A stretch of 52,402 bases of DNA from Pseudomonas frederiksbergensis (GTDB taxonomy: Bacteria; Pseudomonadota; Gammaproteobacteria; Pseudomonadales; Pseudomonadaceae). A program made the translations under genes and the position numbers. Location of the stretch: NCBI RefSeq assembly GCF_003732275.1, contig NZ_MOBM01000018.1, positions 1-52,402 of the forward strand. The letters run 5' to 3'. The notes beneath the pieces were generated by a model. That model saw only the letters and a program-made list of their open reading frames with translations, ran no database searches and was not told the origin of the DNA. Position 1 is the first letter of the stretch, and every line of letters begins with the position of its first letter. This document shows, piece by piece, positions 34,972 through 44,753 of this stretch.

Positions 34972-37002
34972 ATGTTTGGTAAATTAAGCTGGGAAGCGGT
35001 CCCGTTCCACGAACCGATCGTGATGATAACCATCGCCATGATCGCGCTCGGTGGTCTGGCGCTGTTCGCTGCAATCACCTACTTCAAGAAGTGGACTTAT
35101 TTGTGGACCGAGTGGCTGACCTCGGTCGACCACAAGAAAATCGGCGTGATGTACATCATCGTCGCCATGGTCATGTTGCTGCGCGGTTTTGCCGACGCCA
35201 TCATGATGCGTACCCAGTTGGCCATGGCCACCGAGGGTTCGCCTGGCTACCTGCCGCCTGAACACTATGACCAGATCTTCACCGCTCACGGTGTGATCAT
35301 GATCATCTTCATGGCGATGCCATTCTTCACCGGCCTGATGAACCTTGCAGTGCCGCTGCAGATCGGCGCGCGTGACGTTGCCTACCCGTTCCTGAACTCC
35401 CTGAGCTTCTGGCTGCTGGTTTCCGGCGTAGTACTGATCAACCTGTCCCTGGGCGTCGGCGAATTCGCCAAGACCGGCTGGGTTGCCTATCCGCCGCTGT
35501 CGGGCCTGCAATACAGCCCTGGCGTGGGGATGGATTACTACATCTGGGCGCTACAGCTATCCGGGCTAGGTACGACGCTGACCGGGGTCAACTTCCTGGC
35601 CACCGTGCTGAAGATGCGTACCCCTGGCATGAAGCTGATGGACATGCCGATCTTCACCTGGACCTGCACCTGGGCCAACGTCCTGATCGTGGCTTCGTTC
35701 CCGATCCTGACCGCTACCCTGGCACTGCTGACGCTTGACCGTTACATGGATTTCCACATTTTCACCAATGAACTTGGTGGCAATCCGATGATGTACGTCA
35801 ACCTGTTCTGGGCCTGGGGTCACCCCGAGGTTTACATCCTGATTCTGCCGGCGTTCGGGATCTTCTCCGAAGTCATCTCGACCTTCACCGGCAAGCGTCT
35901 GTTCGGCCACCACTCGATGGTCTACGCATCGGGCGCGATCTCGATCCTGGGCTTCATGGTTTGGCTGCACCACTTCTTCACCATGGGTTCGGGTGCCAGC
36001 GTCAACGCCTTCTTCGGTCTGGCGACGATGCTGATTTCGATCCCGACGGGGGTGAAGCTATTCAACTGGCTGTTCACCATCTACCAGGGCCGTCTGCGTT
36101 TCACCAGCCAGGTGCTGTGGACCCTGGGCTTCATGGTGACCTTCGCCATCGGCGGCATGACCGGCGTACTGCTGGCCATCCCGGGTGCTGACTTCGTTCT
36201 GCACAACAGCCTGTTCGTGATCGCGCACTTCCATAACGTGATCATCGGCGGCGCGGTATTCGGTTACATCGCAGGTTTCGCCTTCTACTTCCCGAAAGCG
36301 TTCGGCTTCAAGCTGCACGAAGGTTGGGGCAAGGCAGCGTTCTGGTTCTGGATCACCGGCTTCTTCGTCGCATTCATGCCGCTCTACGTACTGGGCTTCA
36401 TGGGCATGACCCGTCGTCTGAACGCCACCACCAACCCTGAGTGGGTGCCGTACCTGTACGTTGCCATGTTCGGTGCGGTGATGATTGCCTTCGGTATCGC
36501 CTGCCAGCTGATCCAGTTGTACGTCAGCGTGCGTGATCGCAACAAGCCAGAGAACATGTGCGAACACGGCGACCCGTGGAATGCCCACACGCTGGAATGG
36601 TCGACCTCGTCGCCACCACCGTTCTACAACTTTGCCGTGCTGCCAAAAGCGGAAACCATCGACCCGTTCACCGAAGCCAAGGAAAACGGTACTGCGTACC
36701 AGGCTCCGGCCCGTTACGAGCCGATCCACATGCCAAACAACACCGCGACCGGTGTGGTCATGGGTGCTCTGTTGACCGTGTTCGGTTTCGCGATGATCTG
36801 GCACATCTGGTGGTTGGCCATCGTTAGCCTGGTCGGCACCGTGGGGTACTTCGTTATCCATGCTGCACGTGATGATCAGGGCTATATGGTGCCGGTCGAC
36901 GTGATCGAGCGCATCGAAGCCGAGCAGCACAAGCGTCTGGTAGCGGCCGGGAAAGTTCCAGCCACCGCCACCCGTGTTGAAACCTCGTTGGAACAGGCTT
37001 AA
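34972..37002 (+). CDS. cyoB: Cytochrome bo3 ubiquinol oxidase subunit I
   Basis: A 676-residue catalytic subunit with about 15 membrane segments, containing heme b, heme o3 and CuB. Ligand motifs are present: [10 protein letters not shown] (low-spin heme), [10 protein letters not shown] (CuB His and Tyr), [10 protein letters not shown] (CuB His pair) and [11 protein letters not shown] (heme o3 and b ligands). It reduces oxygen to water and pumps protons. The start is three bases after the cyoA stop. Confidence 0.98.
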   Translation: MFGKLSWEAVPFHEPIVMITIAMIALGGLALFAAITYFKKWTYLWTEWLTSVDHKKIGVMYIIVAMVMLLRGFADAIMMRTQLAMATEGSPGYLPPEHYDQIFTAHGVIMIIFMAMPFFTGLMNLAVPLQIGARDVAYPFLNSLSFWLLVSGVVLINLSLGVGEFAKTGWVAYPPLSGLQYSPGVGMDYYIWALQLSGLGTTLTGVNFLATVLKMRTPGMKLMDMPIFTWTCTWANVLIVASFPILTATLALLTLDRYMDFHIFTNELGGNPMMYVNLFWAWGHPEVYILILPAFGIFSEVISTFTGKRLFGHHSMVYASGAISILGFMVWLHHFFTMGSGASVNAFFGLATMLISIPTGVKLFNWLFTIYQGRLRFTSQVLWTLGFMVTFAIGGMTGVLLAIPGADFVLHNSLFVIAHFHNVIIGGAVFGYIAGFAFYFPKAFGFKLHEGWGKAAFWFWITGFFVAFMPLYVLGFMGMTRRLNATTNPEWVPYLYVAMFGAVMIAFGIACQLIQLYVSVRDRNKPENMCEHGDPWNAHTLEWSTSSPPPFYNFAVLPKAETIDPFTEAKENGTAYQAPARYEPIHMPNNTATGVVMGALLTVFGFAMIWHIWWLAIVSLVGTVGYFVIHAARDDQGYMVPVDVIERIEAEQHKRLVAAGKVPATATRVETSLEQA

Positions 37003-37005
37003 ACC

Positions 37006-37632
37006 ATGTCGAACTTAGTGACCAATGCTGGACACACCCATGTCGATGGACATGGGCATGATGACCATCACCACGACTCGGGCGAGATGACCGTATTCGG
37101 TTTCTGGCTCTACCTGATGACCGACTGCATCCTGTTTGCGTCGATCTTCGCGGCGTACGCGGTACTGGTTAACAACGTAGCGGGTGGCCCGTCGGGCCAC
37201 GACATCTTCGAACTGCCATACGTACTGGGCGAAACCGCTCTGCTGCTGTTCAGTTCGATCACCTACGGCTTCGCCATGCTGGCGTTGTTCAAGGGCAAGA
37301 AGAACCAGGTCCTGGGCTGGCTGGCCCTGACCTTCATGTTCGGTGCCGGCTTCATCGGCATGGAGATCAACGAGTTCCACATGCTGATCTCCGAGGGCTT
37401 CGGTCCTAGCCGCAGCGGCTTCCTGTCCGGGTTCTTCACCCTGGTCGGCACCCACGGTCTGCACGTGACCAGCGGTCTGATCTGGATGGCGATCATGATG
37501 TACCAGGTGCAGAAAAAAGGCCTGACGGCGACCAACAAGACCCGTCTGAGCTGCCTGAGCCTGTTCTGGCACTTCCTGGACGTGGTGTGGATCTGCGTAT
37601 TCACCGTTGTTTATCTGATGGGGACTATGTAA
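37006..37632 (+). CDS. cyoC: Cytochrome bo3 ubiquinol oxidase subunit III
   Basis: A 208-residue subunit with five membrane segments ([20 protein letters not shown] is the first). The cytoplasmic N-terminus is histidine-rich ([12 protein letters not shown]), as in other CyoC proteins. The conserved [14 protein letters not shown] and [12 protein letters not shown] blocks are present. It starts three bases after cyoB and its stop is directly followed by the cyoD start. Confidence 0.97.
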   Translation: MSNLVTNAGHTHVDGHGHDDHHHDSGEMTVFGFWLYLMTDCILFASIFAAYAVLVNNVAGGPSGHDIFELPYVLGETALLLFSSITYGFAMLALFKGKKNQVLGWLALTFMFGAGFIGMEINEFHMLISEGFGPSRSGFLSGFFTLVGTHGLHVTSGLIWMAIMMYQVQKKGLTATNKTRLSCLSLFWHFLDVVWICVFTVVYLMGTM

Positions 37633-37968
37633 ATGGCTAACGCTCATTCCCACGATAGCCACGACGCCGGCCACGGCAGCGTCAAGTCCTATGCTATCGG
37701 TTTCATTCTGTCGGTGATCCTGACCGTCATTCCTTTCGGCCTGGTGATGTACCCGTCGCTGCCGAAAGCCCTGACCCTGTGGATCGTACTGGCCTTCGCA
37801 GTCATCCAGGTGCTGGTGCATCTGGTGTACTTCCTCCACCTGGACCGTTCGGCGGCGCAGCGTAACAACGTCATTGCGTTTGTTTTCGCCGCGATCGTAA
37901 TCGTCCTGTTGGTAGGCCTGTCGCTGTGGATCATGTTCAGCATCCACACCAACATGATGGCGCACTGA
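37633..37968 (+). CDS. cyoD: Cytochrome bo3 ubiquinol oxidase subunit IV
   Basis: A 111-residue accessory subunit with three membrane segments and a His-rich start (HSHDSHDAGHGS) followed by VKSYAIGFILSVILTVIPFG. The block VHLVYFLHLDRSAAQRNN is typical of CyoD. It supports assembly of the CuB site in subunit I. No bases separate it from cyoC. Confidence 0.97.
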   Translation: MANAHSHDSHDAGHGSVKSYAIGFILSVILTVIPFGLVMYPSLPKALTLWIVLAFAVIQVLVHLVYFLHLDRSAAQRNNVIAFVFAAIVIVLLVGLSLWIMFSIHTNMMAH

Positions 37969-37979
37969 GGTAAGTCCGG

Positions 37980-38867
37980 ATGTCCTTGAAGCACTTTATC
38001 CAAATCACCAAACCGGGGATCATTTTCGGTAACGTGCTTTCAGTGGCAGGCGGATTTTTCCTGGCCTCCAAAGGGCATGTCGATCTGGCCATCTTCCTGG
38101 CTGCGATGATCGGCACGTCCCTGGTGGTGGCCTCCGGTTGCGTGTTCAACAACTGCATCGACCGCGACATCGACCTGAAGATGGAACGCACCAAGAACCG
38201 GGTGCTGGTCCAGGGCTTGATCTCCCTGAAACTGGCCCTGGCTTTTGCGACCATCCTTGGTGTTTTCGGCGTTGCACTGTTGTACAAGGTGGCCAACCCG
38301 TTGGCTGCACTGTTCGCGGTGATCGGTTTTGTCATCTACGTCGGCTTCTACAGCCTGTACCTCAAGCGCAAGTCGGTTCACGGCACGCTGGTGGGCAGCC
38401 TGTCGGGGGCGATGCCGCCGGTGATTGGCTACGTGGCTGTGACTAACAGCTTCGACATGGCCGCACTGACGCTGCTGGTGATGTTCAGCCTGTGGCAGAT
38501 GCCGCATTCCTACGCCATCGCTATCTTCCGCTTCAACGATTACCTGGCCGCATCGATTCCGGTGTTGCCGGTCAAGCGCGGAATCCAGGTGGCCAAGAAG
38601 CACATCCTGCTCTACATCCTGGCGTTCCTCGTAGCGACCTTGATGCTGACCTTCAGCGGCTACGCCGGCATGAGTTACCTCGCCGTCGCCGCGGCCATGG
38701 GCATGTACTGGTTGTACATGGCCTGGACCGGTTACAAGGCAGTGGATGACACGGTCTGGGCACGCAAGCTCTTCGTGTTCTCCATCTTCACCATTACTGC
38801 GTTGAGCGTGATGATGTCGCTGGATTTTAAAGTGCCGAGTGAGCTGTTGCTGACTTACGCGCCTTAA
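37980..38867 (+). CDS. cyoE: Protoheme IX farnesyltransferase (heme O synthase)
   Basis: A 295-residue UbiA-type prenyltransferase in the inner membrane that adds the farnesyl group to heme b to make heme o for CyoB. The polyprenyl diphosphate-binding motif is in [18 protein letters not shown] (Asn-x3-Asp-x3-Asp) near residue 56. About seven to nine membrane segments are seen. It is 11 bases after cyoD and ends the operon before a terminator. Confidence 0.97.
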   Translation: MSLKHFIQITKPGIIFGNVLSVAGGFFLASKGHVDLAIFLAAMIGTSLVVASGCVFNNCIDRDIDLKMERTKNRVLVQGLISLKLALAFATILGVFGVALLYKVANPLAALFAVIGFVIYVGFYSLYLKRKSVHGTLVGSLSGAMPPVIGYVAVTNSFDMAALTLLVMFSLWQMPHSYAIAIFRFNDYLAASIPVLPVKRGIQVAKKHILLYILAFLVATLMLTFSGYAGMSYLAVAAAMGMYWLYMAWTGYKAVDDTVWARKLFVFSIFTITALSVMMSLDFKVPSELLLTYAP

Positions 38868-38885
38868 GCTTCGGATGCTGTAAAG

Positions 38886-38921
38886 AAAGCCCCGCCCTTC
38901 GAGAGAATGGCGGGGCTTTTT
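38886..38921 (+). terminator. Rho-independent terminator of the cyo operon
   Basis: Stem AAAGCCCCGCC (38886-38896) pairs with GGCGGGGCTTT (38909-38919) and runs into further T residues. It begins 18 bases after the cyoE stop. Confidence 0.93.
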
Positions 38922-38954
38922 ATTGGGTTCTTTTTGACGGACCGTGTCGTCCCT

Positions 38955-39046
38955 ATCGCGAGCAGGCTCGCTCCCACACTGGCTCGGTGCTGTCGCCACT
39001 TTTGTGCTCGACGCTGACCCCCTGTGGGAGCGAGCCTGCTCGCGAT
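38955..39046. repeat. REPIN (REP doublet)
   Basis: Arms ATCGCGAGCAGGCTCGC onward at 38955 and the complement ending at 39046. The spacer (CTCGGTGCTGTCGCC and ACGCTGACC) resembles parts of the algK REPIN spacer in reverse rather than class A. It lies between two terminators and convergent genes, where it is unlikely to affect expression. Confidence 0.92.
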
Positions 39047-39096
39047 GGCTGCGCTGCGGTGCATCAGGAAAAATGTTAATTAGGCGAACAGGCAAT

Positions 39097-39127
39097 AAAA
39101 ATCCCCGCTCTGATGGCGGGGATTTTT
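39097..39127 (-). terminator. Rho-independent terminator for the leftward gene at 39145
   Basis: Stem AAAAATCCCCGC (39097-39108) pairs with GCGGGGATTTTT (39116-39127) around a seven-base loop. On the minus strand it ends in a T run about 18 bases after the stop codon at 39145. Symmetric, so it may also stop rightward transcription. Confidence 0.9.
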
Positions 39128-39144
39128 ATGTGCGGCGTTTAGCG

Positions 39145-39849
39145 TTACTGCGCGGCGATGCTGTAACCGTCGAACGCGGTTTGCTGCTGAAGCGCGGTGA
39201 TGATGTTCTTGCGGTTGACTGCTTGTTCGGCCCCGGCATTGTCCAGGAAGGTTTCGCTTTCCAGCTCGGCTTCATCGCCTTCGCCGACGAAATTGAAGCC
39301 CAGGAATTCCAGCGCTTCACGGTCAACGTTCAGGCGCGAGCGCGGGGTGCGCAGGGGCAGGGTGACGCTGATGCCATCCTTGCTGATGGTGAACACTTCG
39401 ACTTCTTTCTTGGCGCGAGTCGCTTTGCTCTTGCCGCTGCTCGGGTTGCTGATGGCCTGGTGAGTCTGGTTCAGTACCTTCAGCGCCAAGCCATAAACGA
39501 TTTCCTGAAACGCGGGGTCGTCCTTGAAGCTGGACAGAATGCGGCTGATCGAGAATTTGCTGCTCAGGTCTTCCAGGGCAGTAATGTCGGCCGCTTCGGC
39601 GTCTTTCAGTTGCTTGAGTTCGCCCATCAACTCATAGGCTTTGTCGTCGTCGAAGCTGTCATGAGCCTGGCGGATCGCGGTGCGCAGCTCGCGAATCTGG
39701 TCGCTTTCACGGGTGGATTGAAAAGCGTCCAGAACCATCTCGCTGATGGTCTTGGCCTGTGGCACATGCTGTGAAAGATTGATGGAGTTTTCGTATTCCG
39801 CTTTGGACGACAAGGTGACTACGGATTCAGCGGTATTGGAATCGGACAT
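39145..39849 (-). CDS. Unrecognised 234-residue cytosolic protein
   Basis: I do not recognise this family. The protein is acidic and soluble, without a signal peptide or membrane segment. Residues 25-125 are predicted mainly helical (IRELRTAIRQAHDSFDDDKAYELMG, split by charged turns). A basic linker (GKSKATRAKKE, about 143-153) leads to a beta-rich C-terminal part (VEVFTISKDGISVTLPLRTP) and an acidic stretch GEGDEAELESE. The layout, a helical oligomerisation-like part, a basic linker and a small domain, could suit a nucleic-acid or phage-related structural protein, but this is only an impression. It has its own terminator and stands alone between the cyo operon and the two-component system. 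Confidence 0.75.
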   Translation of the reverse strand: MSDSNTAESVVTLSSKAEYENSINLSQHVPQAKTISEMVLDAFQSTRESDQIRELRTAIRQAHDSFDDDKAYELMGELKQLKDAEAADITALEDLSSKFSISRILSSFKDDPAFQEIVYGLALKVLNQTHQAISNPSSGKSKATRAKKEVEVFTISKDGISVTLPLRTPRSRLNVDREALEFLGFNFVGEGDEAELESETFLDNAGAEQAVNRKNIITALQQQTAFDGYSIAAQ

Positions 39850-39986
39850 TGAAATTTCACTACTTCTTTAACTTGGATTGAGGCGAGAAAGCACGAGGCC
39901 TTTTCAGGCCGCCTAATCTATTGGACCGAGGCTGCGTTGTCACGAATGAACAGGCGGCTGGTCAGCATTTTTGCCAGTGCTGTCGA

Positions 39987-41513
39987 CTATTTCCCCATCG
40001 AATTTATATTCATCGAGCGAACCACACATTGTTCTGCTGTTTGCTCATCCACCGGCAAGGAGAAGCGAAAGGTCGCGCCGCGTCCGGGCATATCGATCAA
40101 TTCGATCTCGCGACCGTGCAATTGCAGGATCCGATGCACGATCCGCAGCCCCAGTCCGCCATCGCGCCTGGCGCCGCCAATATTGAACGGGCGCAGGAAC
40201 AGACCTTCTCGCAGTTCGGGAGCGATTCCCGGGCCGGTATCGCTGATTGTCACTTCGATAAAAGGTCCTTGTGGGCGTAGGCTGAGTTCAATCTCTCCAC
40301 CTTGAGGCGTATGACGCAGCGCGTTGTCGAACAGGTTGGTCAGCACCCGCTCGATCAACCCCAGATCTGCGCAGGCCGCCGAGACGTTGGGGGCGAAGGT
40401 GGCCTTGAGTTCGATCTGGCGTGCTTCGGCGCCGAGTTCGAATTTCTGAAAGATGTCCTGCACCAGATCGGTCAGGGAGAAGCGCTCCAGCACCGGTTGC
40501 ACGAAACCATGTTCCAGCCGCACCAGTTCCAGCAATGATTGCGCCAGGCCGCCGACCTTGCGGCTTTGATCCAGGGCGATCCCCAGATAGCGGCGGCGGT
40601 CGGCGGGGGACAACGTGGCGTCCTTGAGCGACAGGGTTTCCAGGTAACCATGCAGCGAGGCCAGCGGTGTGCGCAGGTCGTGGGAGATGTTCGCCACCAG
40701 TTCGCGACGCTCCTGATCCTGACGGGTCAGCGAGCACCATTGTTCGCCTAGGCGCATTTGCATCTGCCGGAAGGCGGCGTCGAGTACGGCAATTTCATCG
40801 TGGCTGACGGCTTTTTCTACCGGCTCTGGCTCGAGCGAGACGGGCTGCACCGACGGAGCGCCATTGATATCGAACTGACTGACTTTCTCGGTCAAGCGGC
40901 GCAATGGCCGGGTGATCAGGGCAAATGCCGTGAGGCCGGCAATCAGGCAGAGCAACGCTACCAGTCCAATGGACAGCAATGCGGTATTGAGCGCCGCGCT
41001 GGTGGCGCCGCGTTCGGCGAAGCGGTCATGCTCTTCGCTGAGCAACACCACATAGAGATAACCGGCCGGTTGACCGTTGACCCGCAATGGCGCGGCACTG
41101 AACACCTTGCTGCCATCGACACTGCGCGGATCGTCGCCGAGAATCGGCAGGGACTCACCTTTGAGCAAACGCTGGATCGGCGCCAGATCGACCCGTTCTC
41201 GGCGAATCCGGCCTTCGGGTGCGGCGCTGCCGACAATTCGGCCTCCGGTGTCCAGCAGATAGACCTCGACACTGGGGTTGACCAGCATCAGCTGGCTGAA
41301 CAATTCGCGCACGGCATTGGGCATCGGGCCATTGCGGTCCATCAGCACGGTGTCGTGGGCGATGTGTTGTGCCAGATCCCGCGACAACCCTTGCACCACT
41401 TCCAGTTCATGCATGTGGTTGGAGCGCACCTGCATCCATGCCGAGGTGCCGCAGCACACCAATAACAGCACGGCGAACACCAGGGACAGGCGTTGGGTCA
41501 GGGTCAATCTCAT
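39987..41513 (-). CDS. Two-component sensor histidine kinase
   Basis: A 508-residue membrane kinase. Membrane segments at about residues 8-28 and 170-195 enclose a periplasmic sensor region of about 140 residues (DTVLMDRNGPMPNAVRELFS). A HAMP linker (ALITRPLRRLTEKVSQ), HisKA with the phosphorylated His in ANISHDLRTPL near 290, and HATPase with NLFDNALRHT, SDTGPGIAPEL and GGLGLRIV follow. ATG 41513 overlaps the stop of the response regulator as ATGA. The pair is transcribed away from the msrB-dipZ-msrA module, with which it shares a promoter region, so sensing envelope oxidation is an attractive but unproven inference. Confidence 0.92.
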   Translation of the reverse strand: MRLTLTQRLSLVFAVLLLVCCGTSAWMQVRSNHMHELEVVQGLSRDLAQHIAHDTVLMDRNGPMPNAVRELFSQLMLVNPSVEVYLLDTGGRIVGSAAPEGRIRRERVDLAPIQRLLKGESLPILGDDPRSVDGSKVFSAAPLRVNGQPAGYLYVVLLSEEHDRFAERGATSAALNTALLSIGLVALLCLIAGLTAFALITRPLRRLTEKVSQFDINGAPSVQPVSLEPEPVEKAVSHDEIAVLDAAFRQMQMRLGEQWCSLTRQDQERRELVANISHDLRTPLASLHGYLETLSLKDATLSPADRRRYLGIALDQSRKVGGLAQSLLELVRLEHGFVQPVLERFSLTDLVQDIFQKFELGAEARQIELKATFAPNVSAACADLGLIERVLTNLFDNALRHTPQGGEIELSLRPQGPFIEVTISDTGPGIAPELREGLFLRPFNIGGARRDGGLGLRIVHRILQLHGREIELIDMPGRGATFRFSLPVDEQTAEQCVVRSMNINSMGK

Positions 41514-42226
41514 GGCTGCTCTCCGCTCGTGGCGAATTTGTAACCACGACCCCACACGGTGAGGATGCGCGCCGGTTGCGCCGGATCGGCCTCGATCTTG
41601 GCCCGAAGGCGGTTGATGTGGGTGTTGACCGTGTGCTCGTAACCTTCATGACTGTAGCCCCACACCGCGTTGAGCAGGTCCATGCGCGAGAAGACCTTGC
41701 CGGGCTGACGGACGAAAAAGTACAGCAGGTCGAACTCCCGCGGCGTGAGGTCAAGACGCCGGCCATCGAGGGAGACTTCACGTGTGATCGGGTCGATGGA
41801 CAGGCCATCGCTGATCAGGCTGCCAGCGTCCATTTTCAGGTTACGGGCCATGGCGTCGACCCGTCGCAGCAATGCCTTGACCCGTGCCACCAGCTCTAGC
41901 ATGGAAAAGGGTTTGGCCAGGTAATCGTCGGCACCGAGTTCCAGCCCCAGAATCCGATGAACTTCGCTGGAGCGCGCACTGGTGATGATGATCGGTGTGT
42001 AGCGGGCCATGGCCCGGGCGCGGCGGCAGATTTCCAGGCCGTCGACGCCGGGCAGCATCAAGTCAAGGATCAGTGCGTCCCAGCTTCCTTGCTGCAGCAG
42101 TCGCATGCCCTCATCGCCGTCGGCGCAATGCACCACCTCGAACTGCTCATCGCGAAGATGCAGGCAGATAAGGTCGGCGATATGCAGGTCGTCCTCGACC
42201 ACCAGGACGCGTTTGGTCTGTTCCAT
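41510..42226 (-). CDS. OmpR/PhoB-type response regulator
   Basis: A 238-residue regulator. The receiver domain (residues 6-120) has the acidic pair EDD (11-13), the phosphoacceptor Asp55 in LILDLMLPG, and the conserved Lys in DDYLAKPFSM near 106. The C-terminal winged helix (about 140-235) shows LDLTPREFDLLYFFVRQPGKVFSR split across beta and helix elements. ATG 42226 has AAGGATTGAG upstream. It is divergent from msrB with about 150 bases between start codons, which places a likely binding site for this regulator in that gap, although no direct repeat stood out. Confidence 0.93.
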   Translation of the reverse strand: MEQTKRVLVVEDDLHIADLICLHLRDEQFEVVHCADGDEGMRLLQQGSWDALILDLMLPGVDGLEICRRARAMARYTPIIITSARSSEVHRILGLELGADDYLAKPFSMLELVARVKALLRRVDAMARNLKMDAGSLISDGLSIDPITREVSLDGRRLDLTPREFDLLYFFVRQPGKVFSRMDLLNAVWGYSHEGYEHTVNTHINRLRAKIEADPAQPARILTVWGRGYKFATSGEQP

Positions 42227-42379
42227 GGAGCTCAATCCTTTGTGACGCAATGAACACATTGTGCGGGTTTTCCTGAGGCTGAGTTATCACGAATTGTTTA
42301 ACTCCTCGTGAGGATTTGGCGATCAACTCAAGCCTAGGCTGTGTTCCATGCAAGGCACCTGGAATTTTGGAGAAGGCCC

Positions 42380-42895
42380 ATGTTTTCACGGCGACAGTTT
42401 CTCGTAGCAAGCGGCGGGCTGGGGGCTGCGGCCCTGGTGGTCGGTGTATTGCCAAAATTTTCCGCAAGCGTTGCGCTGGTCGACGAGGCCCGCGCAGCGG
42501 AGGTTTTCGAAGTGACTCACAGCGATAGCGAATGGCGCGCCATGCTCAGCGCCGAGCAGTACGAGATCCTGCGCGAAGAGGGCACCGAACGGGCTTACAG
42601 CAGCCCGCTGAACAACGAGCACGGCAAGGGCGTTTTTGCTTGCGCCGGCTGTGATCTGCGGTTGTTTTCTTCCGACACCAAGTTCGACAGCCGCACTGGA
42701 TGGCCGAGTTTCTGGGCGCCACTGGACAACGCGGTGGCCACCCGTCAGGACCGCTCCTTCGGCGTGCTGCGCGAAGAGGTCCACTGCCGTCGTTGCGGTG
42801 GTCACTTGGGGCATGTTTTCGAAGACGGGCCAAAGCCCACCGGTCTGCGCTACTGCATGAACGGCCTGGCGCTGACTTTCAAGCCACAGGCGTAA
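42380..42895 (+). CDS. msrB: Tat-exported methionine-R-sulfoxide reductase MsrB
   Basis: A 171-residue enzyme with a twin-arginine signal (FSRRQFLVASGGLGAAALVV, residues 2-21), so it acts in the periplasm. The MsrB domain (about 50-170) has zinc cysteines in CAGC and CRRC, the block GWPSFWAPLD, and the catalytic Cys in RYCMNGLAL. No further cysteine is visible, so there is no obvious resolving Cys. ATG 42380 has GGAGAAGG upstream; the longer frame from 42341 is rejected. It leads the module msrB-dipZ-msrA. Export of folded zinc enzyme through Tat fits its metal site. Confidence 0.92.
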   Translation: MFSRRQFLVASGGLGAAALVVGVLPKFSASVALVDEARAAEVFEVTHSDSEWRAMLSAEQYEILREEGTERAYSSPLNNEHGKGVFACAGCDLRLFSSDTKFDSRTGWPSFWAPLDNAVATRQDRSFGVLREEVHCRRCGGHLGHVFEDGPKPTGLRYCMNGLALTFKPQA

Positions 42896-42938
42896 TCCGT
42901 GGGCACTTCCTTTCACTCACTTCACGCAGGTCGACGTT

Positions 42939-44726
42939 ATGTGGCTTCTGGTCCTCGCTTATCTCGGTGGTGTGCTGACGATCGTCAGCCCGTGCATTCT
43001 GCCGGTATTACCCTTTGTCTTCGCTCGCACCGGGCAGCCGTTTATGAAGAGTGGCTTGCCGCTGCTGGCGGGGATGGCGCTGACCTTCGCGCTCGTCGCC
43101 TCGTTGGCGGCGGTGGGCGGCGGTTGGGTGGTGCAAGTCAATCAGTACGGTCGCTGGCTCGCGTTGCTGTTCGTTGCACTGTTCGGACTGACGCTGTTGC
43201 TGCCCCGGTTGGCCGAGCGCCTGACGCGTCCACTGGTGGCAGCCGGCGGTCGGCTGTCGGAAGCCGCGGCTGCCGATACCCGGCCACGTCCCGGCGCTTC
43301 GTTGCTGATCGGTGTCGCCACGGGCCTGCTCTGGGCGCCCTGCGCTGGGCCGATTCTGGGCCTGCTGTTGACTGGCGCGGCGCTGCAAGGAGCAAACATC
43401 GCCACCACTCTGTTGCTACTGGCTTACGCGGCCGGCGCCGCCACCTCTCTCGCCGCGGCACTGCTGCTGGGCGGTAAAGTCTTCGCCGCGATGAAGCGTT
43501 CGATAGGCGCAGGCGAGTGGCTGCGCCGAAGTTTGGGAGTCGCGATGCTGGCCGGTGTGGCGGCGATCGCTTTGGGGCTGGATACCGGGATTCTGGCGCG
43601 GGTCTCGACAGCCTCCACCGGCGGTATTGAGCAGGCGTTGGTCAGCCGGTTGGCCGATAAGTTGCCGACCGACAGTGGGGCGATGATGTCGCAGATTCCA
43701 CGGGGCGGCGATCAACCCGCCGGCAGCATGAAAATGACCGCCAAGATACCGGGCGAACTGCCGATTGAAGGCAACCTCCCATCGCTGGACGGGGCAGTGC
43801 AATGGCTCAATTCACCCCCTCTCACCGCCCAGGCCTTGAAGGGCAAGGTTGTGCTGGTGGATTTCTGGACTTACTCCTGCATCAACTGCCTGCGCACCCT
43901 GCCGTATGTGAAGGCCTGGGCCGAGAAGTATCGCGATCAGGGCTTGGTGGTAATCGGCGTCCATACGCCCGAGTTTGCCTTCGAGCGTGATGCAGGCAAC
44001 GTCACCAAAGCCATGAAAGACCTGGGCATCACTTATCCGGTGGCAATCGATAACGACTATAAGGTCTGGCGTGCTTTCAACAACCAATACTGGCCAGCCC
44101 ACTATTTTGCCGATGCTCAGGGACGCATTCGTTATCACCACTTTGGTGAAGGCAAATACGCCGAATCGGAGCGAGTGATTCAGCAACTGCTGCGTGAGGC
44201 GGGCGCCGCGAAGGTCGCGGACGGGCTGATCAATGCTCGCGCCGAGGGTATCCAGCTCGCCCCGGATATGAATGAAGTGCAATCACCGGAAACCTATGTC
44301 GGCTATAGACGGGCGGAACATTTCGTTGCTGAAACCGATCTGGCGCCAGACAAGGTGGCGGCCTATAGCCCTCCGTCACAATTGGCCCTCAATAACTGGA
44401 GCCTGGATGGCCAATGGACTGTCGGTCCGGAGCGAGCCGTTTCAAGCGCACCGGCCAGTCGTATCGTCTACCGCTTCCACGCTCGCGATTTGCATCTGGT
44501 ACTGGGCCCCGGTGCTGACGGCAAACCGGTGCGTTTCAAAGTGTTGATTGACGGCAAGCCCCCAGGTGATGCCCACGGTGTCGACGTGGCGCCCGATGGC
44601 AGCGGCAATGTCACCGAGCAGCGGTTGTATCAACTGGTACGCCAGACCGCAGGCGTAAAGGACCGGACATTCAGCATTGAATTTCTCGATCCCGGTGTGT
44701 CGGCGTATGCGTTTACGTTTGGTTGA
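42939..44726 (+). CDS. DipZ-like CcdA-thioredoxin fusion, periplasmic electron conduit
   Basis: A 595-residue membrane protein. The CcdA/DsbD-beta domain (residues 1-235, six or more segments) has the redox cysteines in VSPCILPVLPF (near 19) and WAPCAGPILG (near 136). A periplasmic TlpA-like thioredoxin domain (about 285-430) has the active site SCINCLRTLP. A beta-rich C-terminal domain (about 450-595, NNWSLDGQWTVGPE onward) matches the C-terminal domain of mycobacterial DipZ. It would carry electrons from cytoplasmic thioredoxin to the periplasm. Its place between exported MsrB and MsrA suggests those as clients. Confidence 0.9.
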   Translation: MWLLVLAYLGGVLTIVSPCILPVLPFVFARTGQPFMKSGLPLLAGMALTFALVASLAAVGGGWVVQVNQYGRWLALLFVALFGLTLLLPRLAERLTRPLVAAGGRLSEAAAADTRPRPGASLLIGVATGLLWAPCAGPILGLLLTGAALQGANIATTLLLLAYAAGAATSLAAALLLGGKVFAAMKRSIGAGEWLRRSLGVAMLAGVAAIALGLDTGILARVSTASTGGIEQALVSRLADKLPTDSGAMMSQIPRGGDQPAGSMKMTAKIPGELPIEGNLPSLDGAVQWLNSPPLTAQALKGKVVLVDFWTYSCINCLRTLPYVKAWAEKYRDQGLVVIGVHTPEFAFERDAGNVTKAMKDLGITYPVAIDNDYKVWRAFNNQYWPAHYFADAQGRIRYHHFGEGKYAESERVIQQLLREAGAAKVADGLINARAEGIQLAPDMNEVQSPETYVGYRRAEHFVAETDLAPDKVAAYSPPSQLALNNWSLDGQWTVGPERAVSSAPASRIVYRFHARDLHLVLGPGADGKPVRFKVLIDGKPPGDAHGVDVAPDGSGNVTEQRLYQLVRQTAGVKDRTFSIEFLDPGVSAYAFTFG

Positions 44727-44753
44727 TAACCCCATTCATTCAGGAGACAAGCC

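Noticed and set aside
37006..37700. His-rich N-termini of CyoC and CyoD as a novel metal-binding feature
   Set aside because: Similar His-rich ends are known in the E. coli proteins, so they are ordinary for the family.
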